A DNA stretch of 64,000 nucleotides from Maribacter polysaccharolyticus (GTDB taxonomy: Bacteria > Bacteroidota > Bacteroidia > Flavobacteriales > Flavobacteriaceae), in assembly GCF_028882255.1 (NCBI RefSeq), contig NZ_JARBUY010000002.1, positions 694,342 through 758,341 of the forward strand, in the 5' to 3' direction. The stretch's first letter is position 1; every line of letters begins with the position of its first letter. The notes below the pieces were generated by a model. It searched no databases. It was not told the DNA's origin and saw only the letters and a program-made list of their open reading frames with translations. The position numbers and the translations under genes were made by a program. Positions 15,923 through 26,072 of the stretch are shown one piece after another.

Positions 15923-17662
15923 ATGATATCTAGGCGAATTATGGTTTTTATTTTTTTCATGGCTTACTTTCCTCTTTTTGCCCAAACCTACATTACCCAC
16001 GTGACTGTAGTGGATGTGGAGGAACAAAGATTGGTGCCTGATCGAACTGTGGTAATCACAAATGGTCTGATATCGAAAATCGATAAAAGCAATAAGATAA
16101 ATATCCCTGATAATGCTACCATAATAAATGGTTCCAAGAAATATCTCATTCCGGGATTGGTCGATGCGCACATTCATTTCTTCCAAAATGGCGGAGTATA
16201 TACACGTCCTGATATCATCGATTTACAAAAATACACTAGTTATCGGCAAGAAATTGAGTTGGCCAAAGTGGACATGGAAACCAAATTGAAGCGATACCTT
16301 CAAAATGGGATCACCACGGTGATAGATGTAGGTGCCAGTTATAATTTACTCCGACAACGATACGATTTTACGGATAAAAATTATTCCCCGACGATATTCA
16401 TGACAGGGCCTTTGTTAACTACTTATGAGCCAAAAGTGTATGAAAATCTAGGGAATGACGAACCTTTTATTTTGACCAAATCCATAGCGGATGGCATAAA
16501 TGGGGTTAGACAACAGCTTCCTTATAACCCGGATTTCATAAAAATTTGGTATATCGCTGGGGCAGATGGATTGAGTATAGCGGAAAGCGCACGTAAAAAC
16601 CTTCCGATCGTTAAAGCCATTATAGAGGAAGCCCATAAAAACCATCTGAAAATAGCAGTACATGCGACACAACGGATTACCGCTCAATTGGCAGTTGAAA
16701 ATGGTGCGGACTTTTTAGTACATAGTGTTAAGGATGAAATTTTAAAGGAGGATTTTATTCAATTGATGAAAAAGAAGGGAACTGTTCTTTGTCCTACGTT
16801 GAAAGTCAATAGTGGGTATAAAAATACGTTTGGTCAAAATCTATCTTTGAGCAATTATGAATTACAAAAAGCCGATCCCTTTCAATTAGGCTCCTTGTTG
16901 GATTTAAAACATTTACCGGATACGGTGTTGGTTGGGAAATACAAAGAAAATGCCACCTCGGTAAAAAGTATTTCCAACCTAAACAATGATAGCGCGATAA
17001 GAATGGAAAATCTGAAAAAACTGTCAGATGCCGGGGTCTTGATCGCCACAGGCACTGATGCGGGTAATATAGGAACCTTGCACGCTTCTTCCTATTTGGC
17101 AGAACTGAAAGCAATGCATGAAAGTGGTATGAATAATTGGCAAATTATAAAAGCTTCGACAATCAATGGGGCTAAAATCCTAAATAAAGAAAAGGAATTT
17201 GGATCTATTGGGGTCGGCAAGAAGGCCAATCTCATCCTTTTGGATGCAAATCCAACCGAAAATATAGAAAACATTACCAAAATCAATACCATAATTAATA
17301 AAGGAGTGGGCTTTAAACCAAAAGACCTGCTCCAAGATTCACCGGCTGATTTGGCACAAAGACAATTGAATGCCTATAACTTCAGGAATATCGAAGCCTT
17401 TTTAGCGCCTTATGCCGATGATGTGGAGGTCTATGATTTTCCGGATCGATTAAGGTATAAGGGCAAGGAGACAATGAGAAAGGTATATGCGGAAAAATTC
17501 AAAAATACAACGAACTTACATTGTGAAGTAAAAGAAAGAATTGTGCAAGGTAATATCGTTATTGATAAGGAACGGGTCAGATCCGGAAATAAAATCAATG
17601 AAGCAGTGGCCATCTACCATATTGAGGACCATAAAATACAAAAGGTCTATTTTGTTCGATAG
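15923..17662 (+). CDS. Secreted amidohydrolase with C-terminal SnoaL-like domain
   Basis: The 579-residue protein has a signal peptide (about 1-21, PLFAQ) and an imidazolonepropionase-like amidohydrolase domain. Metal ligands are visible: HxH in DAHIH, His in IAVHATQ, His in FLVHSVKD and Asp in IATGTDAG. From about residue 475 (LAQRQLNAYNFRNIEAFLAPYADDVEVYDF) a SnoaL/NTF2-like fold begins and runs to the end. The full metal-ligand set suggests an active periplasmic cyclic amidase or prolidase-like enzyme. The substrate is unknown and the SnoaL fusion is unusual. Confidence 0.85.
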   Translation: MISRRIMVFIFFMAYFPLFAQTYITHVTVVDVEEQRLVPDRTVVITNGLISKIDKSNKINIPDNATIINGSKKYLIPGLVDAHIHFFQNGGVYTRPDIIDLQKYTSYRQEIELAKVDMETKLKRYLQNGITTVIDVGASYNLLRQRYDFTDKNYSPTIFMTGPLLTTYEPKVYENLGNDEPFILTKSIADGINGVRQQLPYNPDFIKIWYIAGADGLSIAESARKNLPIVKAIIEEAHKNHLKIAVHATQRITAQLAVENGADFLVHSVKDEILKEDFIQLMKKKGTVLCPTLKVNSGYKNTFGQNLSLSNYELQKADPFQLGSLLDLKHLPDTVLVGKYKENATSVKSISNLNNDSAIRMENLKKLSDAGVLIATGTDAGNIGTLHASSYLAELKAMHESGMNNWQIIKASTINGAKILNKEKEFGSIGVGKKANLILLDANPTENIENITKINTIINKGVGFKPKDLLQDSPADLAQRQLNAYNFRNIEAFLAPYADDVEVYDFPDRLRYKGKETMRKVYAEKFKNTTNLHCEVKERIVQGNIVIDKERVRSGNKINEAVAIYHIEDHKIQKVYFVR

Positions 17663-18193
17663 GAAGGAAAAAATCGTATGCTTAATAAATTTGTTGTAGA
17701 AAGGGAGAAGTTCGTGGCTTAAAAGCTAACACCCGATTATCACTTTGACCAAAATCGACGGCCGTCGAAAAGCGGGCATTCCAGATAACCTGTAATTCAT
17801 TTTGCAATTTTTATGCCTTTGTATTTTTTAGAATCGGGATCGGCCATGTTGGGGATAGGGTTGGTATTTTTATACTTGTATTTAAGTATATTTACAATAA
17901 AAACACTTTCTTTGTTCATAAATGCAGTATTTTTTTATATTTATAGAAAAAAATAAAGGATATTTTTCTTTGAATATATGTAATAATTATTTGTTTTCAA
18001 TAAATTGTACCATTATTATCAATAGTTTGGATATTTTGTAACGTAATTCTTTTAAATTGATAATTTTTACAATGAAAATGAATGATTTGGTTTTATTTCA
18101 TAAATTCGAAGCCGTGAAAAATGCGCGTTGTACAAGCACTTACTTTTTGACAATTCATTAACCTGTCCTGGAGTATTTCTGAAGTATTTGAGA
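17663..18193. other. AT-rich intergenic stretch, 531 bases
   Basis: Very AT-rich sequence without a convincing gene. A perfect 14-bp palindrome TCGACGGCCGTCGA is at 17755-17768. The frame upstream of the FGE gene stays open to a TTG at 18128, but the lipoprotein signal fits a start at 18194. Confidence 0.4.
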
Positions 18194-19207
18194 ATGAGAT
18201 TAGATGTAATAGTTGTTTTTTTAACCTTGTTGTTTTCTTTTTCATGCAAGGATGTTAAAAGTGATAAAGAGGTACTTGTTGCGGGAATGGTCTGGGTCCC
18301 TTCGGATACCTATTCCATGGGCTCTGATGACCAAAGGGCATATTCTCCGGAAACGCCATCCCATAAAGTCACTACCAAGGGGTTTTGGATTGATGAAACC
18401 GAGGTGACCAACCTACAGTATAAAGAATTTGTAGAAGCTACGGACTATATTACGGTAGCTGAACGGGAATTGGATTGGGAAGAATTGAAGCAACAACTAC
18501 CCCAAGATATGGTCAAACCACCTGATAGTTTACTGGTGCCGGGGTCCATTGTCTTTATCCAACCTAAAGAGCAGGTTAACCCAACAAATCCATCATTGTG
18601 GTTCAAATGGGTTGCAGGTGCCAATTGGCGGCATCCAGAGGGGCCTGAAAGTAATTTGGAGAATCGTTGGGACCACCCGGTCGTACACATTGCCTATGAA
18701 GATGCCGAGGCATATGCGGATTGGAAAGGGAAGCGTTTGCCTACGGAAGCTGAATGGGAACTGGCTGCACAATCGAACATCGGCACTGACCCATGGAGTA
18801 ATGTAGGCGAGAAAGTTTTGGCCAATACTTTCCAGGGAATTTTTCCTTATAAAAATTCCAATGAAGACGGTTTTTCGAAGACATCGCCAATAAAAAGCTT
18901 TCCCCCCAATGAATTGGGTATTTATGATATGATCGGTAATGTGTGGGAATGGACAACGGATTGGTATAATACCTCTTACTATAAAGAGCTTGATGCATCA
19001 AGAACAATGATGAATCCCGTTGGTGCATCTTCGTTTTACGACCCCGACGAGCCATATACCCCCAAAAAAGTGATAAAAGGGGGGTCATTCCTATGTGCTT
19101 CGAATTATTGTTCCAATTATAGGACCAGTGCCCGGATTGGCTCCGCTATTGATACTGGATTATCCCATGTGGGCTTTAGATGTGTAAAAAGTGAAATAAC
19201 CAATTAA
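18194..19207 (+). CDS. Formylglycine-generating enzyme family lipoprotein
   Basis: The 337-residue protein has a lipoprotein signal ending at Cys18 (LFSFSCKD) and an FGE-sulfatase (SUMF1) domain over most of its length (MVWVPSDTYSMGS, RLPTEAEWELAA, LGIYDMIGNVWEWTTDW). Unlike many FGE-fold lipoproteins such as GldJ and GldK, it keeps both cysteines of the copper site, Cys301 and Cys306 (GGSFLCASNYC), with the five-residue spacing of human FGE. It is therefore likely catalytic, converting a sulfatase cysteine to formylglycine. The sulfatase gene starts 14 bases downstream. The extracytoplasmic location is notable. Confidence 0.87.
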   Translation: MRLDVIVVFLTLLFSFSCKDVKSDKEVLVAGMVWVPSDTYSMGSDDQRAYSPETPSHKVTTKGFWIDETEVTNLQYKEFVEATDYITVAERELDWEELKQQLPQDMVKPPDSLLVPGSIVFIQPKEQVNPTNPSLWFKWVAGANWRHPEGPESNLENRWDHPVVHIAYEDAEAYADWKGKRLPTEAEWELAAQSNIGTDPWSNVGEKVLANTFQGIFPYKNSNEDGFSKTSPIKSFPPNELGIYDMIGNVWEWTTDWYNTSYYKELDASRTMMNPVGASSFYDPDEPYTPKKVIKGGSFLCASNYCSNYRTSARIGSAIDTGLSHVGFRCVKSEITN

Positions 19208-19221
19208 ATTTATATAACCCT

Positions 19222-21189
19222 ATGAAAGTTTCCCTTGATCCCATTAAATTTTTAGTGCTCTTTCTTTGTTTGTTTTCAAAGATCCAAGGGCAGGACAGGC
19301 CAAACATTATATTGATATTTCCAGATAACCTCGGTGTCGGTGAGGTAGGTACTTATGGTAGTGCGAGAGGTATAGAAACACCGAATATCGATCGTATTGG
19401 AAATGAAGGGATAAAACTGACCAATTTTAATGTTGAGTATTCCTGTGCTGTTTCCAGGATTGCATTGCTTACAGGAAGGTATGCCGTGCGTACCGGTAAA
19501 GGTGATGCTCGAAATGGGATGACACTTTGGGAAAAAACCATTCCGGAGAATTTGAAAACCGTTGGGTATTCAACGGCACTTTACGGTAAATGGCACATAG
19601 GCGGTGAAAATTGGGAAGGCCAAAGGGAACCTACCCACCAAGGGTTTGATGAATGGTATGGTATTCCTGGTACAAGTTACCCTGCCCAGTTCACCTCTTT
19701 TGAAAACTATGACTCCGATAAATTAGGGGAGCCTTATATCTGGGAAGGGAAATCGGGGGAAACCGGTAAAAAAGTGAAGCCCTATAATATGGAAACAAGG
19801 AAAACCATAGATCGGGAATGTGCCCTAAAGGGTGTGGAATTCATAAAAAAGAACGCTAAGAAAAAGAACCCTTTTTTCCTTTACTACCCAATGACCCAAA
19901 TTCATTTCCCGACCCTAACACATCCTGATAAAGAAGGAGCTACAGGGGCTGGTGATTTGGCAGATGCCATGGCCGATGTGGATTACAATGTTGGGTTGCT
20001 ATTGGCGGAGATAGAACGATTGGGGATCGAAGAAAATACCCTGGTAATATGGTGTACGGATAATGGTGCGGAATTAAGACGTCCGTGGAGGGGGACTTCA
20101 GGTCCATGGAGAGGTTATTACAATTCTTTATTGGAAGGAGGTATAAGAACCCCGTTCGTAGCTAAATGGCCAAAAAAGATCAAGCCCGGTCAAGTCTCGA
20201 ATCAATTAGTCCATGAAATCGATGTTTTTCCTACGCTTATGGCAGCAGCCGGAGTCACGGATTATTTAACGGACGATCGTGTTTTTGATGGTGTGAACCA
20301 GCTTCCTTTTCTTGAAGGTGAACAAGGGAAATCGAACAGGGAAAGTATTACTTTTGTGGCAAGGGAAGGAAATATGATGGCCGTAAAGTGGCATGATTGG
20401 AAACTTTGGTATTATTATAAAACCCCACTTGAAACCGAATCAAAAAATCTTGTACGCCTATTCGATCTTAACGTTGATCCAAGGGAAGAAATAGATGTGA
20501 AGGATTTCTATCCTTGGGTGATTCCGATCATGGACAGTATCGTGGCCGATTATGAATCATCGTTGATTACATACCCACGGGTGCCTTATTATATCAATGA
20601 TCCTTATACGCCGCCCAAACGCAATACGGGAAGTCCTGTGGTAACTTATACCCGGACCGATAGGGCCAAACTTGGGGAGCGTTCAGACGCATTGCCAAAT
20701 CCCAATTTCTCAGGAGCTTGGACAACAACGCCCATGATAAAACCGCTGCTTCGAAAAGAACCTAAACAGGAATTTGTCCCAACATTGGGTAGTGGTTGGG
20801 GTGATGAAATTACGATTGTCCAAAACGATGAGCTGTTGGAAGTCGAAAGAATATTCTATGAGCCCAACGATTTACAACCCCCTGTGCGTTATCGTTATGC
20901 CCTGGATGGATCGGAGACTAAGAATTTACCGCCTGTTGGGCGTACTTGGCCAGCCCCCGTTTCTACCACTAAATGGGAGGGTGATCGTATGGTCATTACT
21001 ACAAATTACCCGTTTAGACACCCTGGTACAGGGGAATGGATGACGGGTAAAACTGTCCAAACCTTATGGTTGGATAAAGGCAATCGTCCCCCCTGGGAAC
21101 CCCAATTGGTGGTAGAAACCACTAGGTTCGGGGTTTTAGGTGGAATTACATCGACGAATCGTACGGTATATACAAGAGGATTCCAATAG
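19222..21189 (+). CDS. Type I sulfatase (arylsulfatase family)
   Basis: The 655-residue exported enzyme (signal peptide to about residue 23) hydrolyses sulfate esters. Metal-site Asp35-Asn36 lie in FPDNLG. The nucleophile motif is Cys75-Ala-Val-Ser-Arg79 followed by LLTGR, so the third position is Val rather than the usual Pro. The second signature (YGKWHIGGE) and the CTDNGAE metal site are present. The C-terminal 150 residues (TPPKRNTGSPVVTYTR...) form an extra domain with a repeated THPYP-like beta character. It is paired with the FGE gene. The likely substrate is a sulfated marine glycan or aryl sulfate. Confidence 0.93.
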   Translation: MKVSLDPIKFLVLFLCLFSKIQGQDRPNIILIFPDNLGVGEVGTYGSARGIETPNIDRIGNEGIKLTNFNVEYSCAVSRIALLTGRYAVRTGKGDARNGMTLWEKTIPENLKTVGYSTALYGKWHIGGENWEGQREPTHQGFDEWYGIPGTSYPAQFTSFENYDSDKLGEPYIWEGKSGETGKKVKPYNMETRKTIDRECALKGVEFIKKNAKKKNPFFLYYPMTQIHFPTLTHPDKEGATGAGDLADAMADVDYNVGLLLAEIERLGIEENTLVIWCTDNGAELRRPWRGTSGPWRGYYNSLLEGGIRTPFVAKWPKKIKPGQVSNQLVHEIDVFPTLMAAAGVTDYLTDDRVFDGVNQLPFLEGEQGKSNRESITFVAREGNMMAVKWHDWKLWYYYKTPLETESKNLVRLFDLNVDPREEIDVKDFYPWVIPIMDSIVADYESSLITYPRVPYYINDPYTPPKRNTGSPVVTYTRTDRAKLGERSDALPNPNFSGAWTTTPMIKPLLRKEPKQEFVPTLGSGWGDEITIVQNDELLEVERIFYEPNDLQPPVRYRYALDGSETKNLPPVGRTWPAPVSTTKWEGDRMVITTNYPFRHPGTGEWMTGKTVQTLWLDKGNRPPWEPQLVVETTRFGVLGGITSTNRTVYTRGFQ

Positions 21190-21332
21190 TCGTAACCCGT
21201 TTAACGGATAAGCCGATTTGAGATCGAATGGGAGGGCAAAACGGAATCCGGATTTGCACGATAACCTCCTATTTTCTCAAATCAGCTTTGTTTGTAAATG
21301 CTATCTTGTATCTTTCCTTAAATAAACTATTC

Positions 21333-22460
21333 ATGAAAAGAACCGTTAAATTTTATTTCCTTTTTCTCCCATTGTTGGCCACGGCACAGGAACATGGTTT
21401 TTTTTCGAGAAATGATATGGGCGTTGATGAGCCGAGTTTCAGTTTCGGTACGGTAAAACAAAGAAGTGCCTCTATTAGTCTGGGTGACGTCAATAATGAC
21501 GGGAAACTTGATGCAGTCACCGCCAATGGTCGGCATTGGCCCGAAACCAACTTTGTCTTCTACAATTCAGGTAAAGGTTTTAATTCCATGCGTCGATTGG
21601 ATCCGCTAAGTTCAACCAGCTATGCGGCGGAATTGGTGGACTTGGATAATGATGGGGATTTGGATATTATCGAAATAAACGATGATGCACCACATGTCAT
21701 TTATACAAACGATGGTTTGGGACACTTCAAGTTTCATTCGGAAGTGGCCGAAAGCTCCAATGCCAGAAATGTGGCATTGGATGATCTTGACAATAATGGA
21801 TATGTCGATTTTATTATAACCAATAGAAGGCAGCAGAACGTGGTCTGTTATAACAATGGGGGATTAAGCTTCGATTGTAGTAAATTGGAAACCCAGCGGA
21901 ATTCCACGATTGATATAGCCATAAAAGATATGGACAATGATGGCCTGCCCGATTTGATCCTTGCCAACCGCGATAATATCCCAAATGAGATTTATATGAA
22001 TAAAGGTAACAGGCAATTTACTAAAAAACTTGACTTTGGGTCGGGAACCTTCGAAACCCGTTCTGTTGCCGTTGCCGATATGGACAATGATGGATATTTG
22101 GACATTGTAACCGGGAATATCAACAGTGCCAATATCATCTATTTTGGAAACGAGAATTTTGAATTCAAGGAAACCATGGCATTTGGTGTTGGGAATACCG
22201 ATACCTATAGTATCGCCCTGGCCGATTTCAACAAGGATGGTTTTATTGATATCGTAACGGCCAATTACCAGAAGCCCAATACGGTTTTCATGAGTATTGG
22301 GGGTGATTCTTTCGAGCAAATCAACTTGACGGATATGGCATCCAGGACATACGACGTGGTTGTGGGGGATATAGATGCTGATGGTTGGATGGATATTGCC
22401 ATAGCCAATTCCGATGCCCTTAACCTATACTATTTGAATGTTTTCAATAAAGATCGGTGA
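21333..22460 (+). CDS. FG-GAP/VCBS repeat protein, secreted
   Basis: The 375-residue protein has a signal peptide (MKRTVKFYFLFLPLLATAQ) and seven FG-GAP-type units, each with a calcium-binding D-x-[DN]-x-[DN]-G core (for example DVNNDGKLD, DLDNDGDLD, DMDNDGYLD, DFNKDGFID). It would fold as a seven-bladed propeller. There is no catalytic motif. The start at 21333 is chosen for the signal peptide; the frame extends upstream to a non-ATG codon. It lies between the sulfatase and CocE-like genes and may bind a ligand or a glycan. Confidence 0.88.
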   Translation: MKRTVKFYFLFLPLLATAQEHGFFSRNDMGVDEPSFSFGTVKQRSASISLGDVNNDGKLDAVTANGRHWPETNFVFYNSGKGFNSMRRLDPLSSTSYAAELVDLDNDGDLDIIEINDDAPHVIYTNDGLGHFKFHSEVAESSNARNVALDDLDNNGYVDFIITNRRQQNVVCYNNGGLSFDCSKLETQRNSTIDIAIKDMDNDGLPDLILANRDNIPNEIYMNKGNRQFTKKLDFGSGTFETRSVAVADMDNDGYLDIVTGNINSANIIYFGNENFEFKETMAFGVGNTDTYSIALADFNKDGFIDIVTANYQKPNTVFMSIGGDSFEQINLTDMASRTYDVVVGDIDADGWMDIAIANSDALNLYYLNVFNKDR

Positions 22461-22645
22461 ATTAAACCCCGAACAAGCATCTAAAGGTATTTTTTGAAAG
22501 TAAATAGCCCGATATTCCACTTTTCGCAGGAGGGTACGTAAGGTGGAAACTGTTATATTTATGACCGAATAATTCATGGTTCGTAAACAAATGGACCAAA
22601 CTGTCAACTTTGGGTAACACCAACCAAAAAACAACCAATATACCA

Positions 22646-24607
22646 ATGATGAAATTCTTAAAAAAAACCGGAGTACGATTACAGGCCGAAAGCGGGTTGT
22701 GTATACCCGATTCTGTCAAAACCTTGGGAAGGCGGAAACTATTGAACTTAATTGTAATTGCTTTTTTCTTTTTGGGTAATACCCTTATGGCTCAGGGCGA
22801 TGTTCTGAAAGAACTTCAGGAAATTGCCATCGTGGACCAAAAGGTAATGGTGCCGATGCGCGATGGTATTCGCTTGGCTACCGATATCTATCGTCCCAAA
22901 ACAGATCAGAAAGTCCCTATTATTTTTTCGCGTACGCCATATAATTTCAATTCATGGGGAGATGGGGAGCAAAAAACACGAACCGCCCAAAGAGCATTGG
23001 CGGTTGTTAAGAGGGGATATGCCTATGTGGTGCAGAATGAACGCGGAAGGTATTTTTCGGAAGGGGAATGGGATATTTTGGGAGTGCCGTTGACCGATGG
23101 CTATGATGCATTTACCTGGATGAAAAATCAATCTTGGTCCAATGGTAAGATCGGTACTTTAGGTTGTTCTTCGACTGCCGAATGGCAAATGGCAGTAGCC
23201 GCTTTGGACCATCCCTCCCATGCTGCTATGGTTCCCCAAGGTTTTGGGGCAGGTGTAGGTCGGGTCGGCACTATCAATGAACAAGGTAACTGGTACCGTG
23301 GAGGTGCGGAACAGATGTTGTTCTTTGCTTGGTTATATCGTGTTGAGCAAGATAAATTCAAACCGCGGATCCCCGAAGGGGCAACCCAGGAAGATTTAAT
23401 CAGGATTTCAAGATTTTACGATCTGGATCCTGAAAGTCCGCCGGTGGATATGGCTGAAGCTCTGAATCATTTACCGATTCAGGACATATTGAAGAATATA
23501 AATGGAAAACGTGAGATCTTTGATAAAATGATACGCCGTAAACCCAATGATGAAGCTTGGTTTAAAGGGGGTATTTATCATGACAATATGGAAATCGGGG
23601 TCCCTAGTTTTTGGTTTGCATCATGGTACGATGTTTCCATAACCCCAAATCTGGCTTTGTTCAATCATGTCAGGAATAATGCGAAGGATGCAACGGTTAG
23701 GGATAACCAATACTTGGTCATTGCTCCGACCTTGCATTGTGCTTATACCCGGGCAACTGAAAATACCATTGTTGGCGAACGAAGTGTCGGCGATGCCAGA
23801 CTTAATTATGATGAGCAGATTTATGCTTGGTTCGATTTATGGCTCAAAGGGGAGCAAAACGATTTTAAGGAGAAAACGCCTAGGGTGCAATATTATACCA
23901 TGGGAAGCAATAAATGGCAGGCATCGGAGACTTGGCCTCCTAAGGAAGCAAAATTGACAACGTATTATTTGAACAGTGAAGGTGGGGCCAATAGCTTTTT
24001 CGGAGATGGAAAGTTGACCACGTCAAAGGCGGGTTCCGATAATCCGGATGGTTTCACCTATGACCCGATGCTTCCCGTACCTTCGCATGGGGGGAATGTT
24101 TGTTGTACCGGGAATGCCGTTCAAGGAGGGGCTTTCGACCAGCAACAAATGGAGACTAGAAATGATATTTTGGTCTATACCACCGATGTGTTGCAAAAAG
24201 GTGTTGAGGTTTCCGGTTTTATCGAATCTTCATTATATGTATCTTCCGATGTAAAAGATACTGATTTTACCATTAAACTTATCGATGTCTATCCTGATGG
24301 GAGAGCTTACAATTTGGATGAAACCATTCAGCGTGTAAGATATCGTGAGGGTTATGATAAAGAAGTATTCATGGAAAAGGATAAAGTCTATAAGGTAGAT
24401 TTGACCCCTATGTCGACCAGCAATTATTTTGGGAAAGGACATCGTATACGTATTGAAATATCCAGTAGTAATTTCCCTCGTTTTGCACGTAATCTAAATA
24501 CTGGTGGTAATAATTATGACGAAAAGGAAGGTGTGATTGCCCATAATAAGGTGCACCATTCCTCAGACTACCCGTCACAAATACGATTGCCCATGATTTT
24601 CGATTAG
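22646..24607 (+). CDS. CocE/NonD family hydrolase (X-Pro dipeptidyl-peptidase-like)
   Basis: The 653-residue exported alpha/beta hydrolase has the CocE layout: [18 protein letters not shown] at the start, the elbow [12 protein letters not shown] with the presumed nucleophile serine, a helical cap, and a C-terminal jelly-roll ([30 protein letters not shown]). The hydrophobic signal stretch ([19 protein letters not shown]) begins about 30 residues in, which is long; the start could be internal. CocE-like enzymes act on esters or X-Pro peptides; the substrate here is unknown. Confidence 0.88.
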   Translation: MMKFLKKTGVRLQAESGLCIPDSVKTLGRRKLLNLIVIAFFFLGNTLMAQGDVLKELQEIAIVDQKVMVPMRDGIRLATDIYRPKTDQKVPIIFSRTPYNFNSWGDGEQKTRTAQRALAVVKRGYAYVVQNERGRYFSEGEWDILGVPLTDGYDAFTWMKNQSWSNGKIGTLGCSSTAEWQMAVAALDHPSHAAMVPQGFGAGVGRVGTINEQGNWYRGGAEQMLFFAWLYRVEQDKFKPRIPEGATQEDLIRISRFYDLDPESPPVDMAEALNHLPIQDILKNINGKREIFDKMIRRKPNDEAWFKGGIYHDNMEIGVPSFWFASWYDVSITPNLALFNHVRNNAKDATVRDNQYLVIAPTLHCAYTRATENTIVGERSVGDARLNYDEQIYAWFDLWLKGEQNDFKEKTPRVQYYTMGSNKWQASETWPPKEAKLTTYYLNSEGGANSFFGDGKLTTSKAGSDNPDGFTYDPMLPVPSHGGNVCCTGNAVQGGAFDQQQMETRNDILVYTTDVLQKGVEVSGFIESSLYVSSDVKDTDFTIKLIDVYPDGRAYNLDETIQRVRYREGYDKEVFMEKDKVYKVDLTPMSTSNYFGKGHRIRIEISSSNFPRFARNLNTGGNNYDEKEGVIAHNKVHHSSDYPSQIRLPMIFD

Positions 24608-25173
24608 AAAAAAAAGGGGATTACTTTAGGATAGGGAATCAATTGAGCCGACTTGGATTGAATGTAATGCCGATTTGTTTTCGGGTCGATCGAAACGGTT
24701 CCTGTTCCACCTAAAGACTTTGCAATTCATAGGAATTGGAATATCGAAAAACGCTTCGGGGAAGATATCTACCCTGAAGCGTTTTTTATGGGCCCTTAGT
24801 CGACTTTTCCGTGGTTGTGTGGTGCCTTGTCATGCAGGTCCCTCTAAACTCCTTTTGGTCTCATTCAGAAGCTTACTGTGTGGGGGGTAGCAGTACTTTG
24901 TGATTGAAGCTCGTGTATTAACCGTTTAAAAAGGTCCGGTAGAAGGTAAAATATAGATCAGGGAAACATCACAAAAAGCTATACTAACCGTCAATTTTGC
25001 GCCTATTTCAATTGGGTCGCTTCTTTTGTGTTTCAATCGATTTAAATTATTGGATAGTAGTGGTTTGTGTTTTTGCAAATTGCGATAATTCATTACATTT
25101 AATGGGTGTAAAAGGTAAGAGGAGGGACAAATTTTTTTATAAGGAAATAGTGGGCGGATAAATAAGGATTTTC
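24608..25173. other. Intergenic stretch, 566 bases
   Basis: It holds one terminator (24747-24788) and, in its 3' half, AT-rich sequence that probably carries the promoter of the DUF6544-like gene. No gene was found. Confidence 0.4.
24747..24788 (+). terminator. Rho-independent terminator after the CocE-like gene
   Basis: AAAAACGCTTC (24747-24757) pairs with GAAGCGTTTTT (24776-24786), extended by GGG/CCC after one mismatch, and runs into a T-run. It ends the FGE-sulfatase-FG-GAP-CocE unit. Confidence 0.8.
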
Positions 25174-25998
25174 ATGGCATTTTCACGAAACAGCTTCGGC
25201 AAATTGGTCGATGCGGAAACCGCACGGATGTTGGATAAAGCGAGTGCCTCGTCCAAGGGGATGGTATCTGGACAAATGCTTTCGAACTTGCCGTCCATCA
25301 TTCAAAAATGGCTTTTGAATAGTGGTATCGTTGGTCGTGAACCGGTTCACAGTGTCTATTTGGAGCAAGATCTAAAGATGTTGCTAAAACCAAGTCAAAA
25401 GAAGTGGGCCAATGCCAAGGCAAAGCAGTATTTCACTGTTGAACCTCCAGCATTTAATTGGTCGGTGCGCATGAAAATGAATCCGTTGATGCCCGTGGTG
25501 GGAAGGGACAAATTTGAAAACGGACAAGGGGAAATGACGATTAAATTGTTTTCACGCTTTGCGCTCGCCGATGCCAAAAATAATGAAAAGCTGAATCAGG
25601 CTACCTTACAACGCTATTTGGCTGAAACGGTTTGGTTTCCTTCCGCAGCCCTAAGTCCGTATATCACATGGCAAAAAGTAGATGTCAATTCGGCAAAGGC
25701 GACCATGGAGTATTGCGGAACCAAAGGTTCGGGGGTATTCCACTTTGACGAAAATGGAACCTTCAAGAAATTCGTAGCGCTGCGGTATAAGGACGTAAAC
25801 GATGCGACACCTACGGAGTGGGTGGTTACGGCCATCAAAACGGAATTACGTAATGGCATAAAAATACCCGTTGGGTTGAAAGCGGATTGGAAATTGGATT
25901 CGTCCTATTGGACGTGGTTAAAATTAAAAATAACCGCCATTGATTATAATGTAAAAGGACTTCCGGAATGGCGGATAAGATCGGTCGATGTCCGATAA
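25174..25998 (+). CDS. DUF6544-like (DUF6920) family protein
   Basis: The 274-residue soluble protein has the features I associate with the DUF6544 family: a helical LPSIIQKWLLNSGIVG segment, an RM/Q-rich stretch, and the central hallmark YFTVEPPAFNWSVRM. Many family members carry N-terminal membrane helices, which are lacking here. No catalytic residues are known. The gene is monocistronic and precedes a thioredoxin-like lipoprotein gene by 74 bases. Confidence 0.75.
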   Translation: MAFSRNSFGKLVDAETARMLDKASASSKGMVSGQMLSNLPSIIQKWLLNSGIVGREPVHSVYLEQDLKMLLKPSQKKWANAKAKQYFTVEPPAFNWSVRMKMNPLMPVVGRDKFENGQGEMTIKLFSRFALADAKNNEKLNQATLQRYLAETVWFPSAALSPYITWQKVDVNSAKATMEYCGTKGSGVFHFDENGTFKKFVALRYKDVNDATPTEWVVTAIKTELRNGIKIPVGLKADWKLDSSYWTWLKLKITAIDYNVKGLPEWRIRSVDVR

Positions 25999-26072
25999 TT
26001 TTCGGGAATGGGCCATTGTAAATTGATGGGGAATGGGTATTTGAATACCTTTGTGGTATTAAATAGGAAAGT

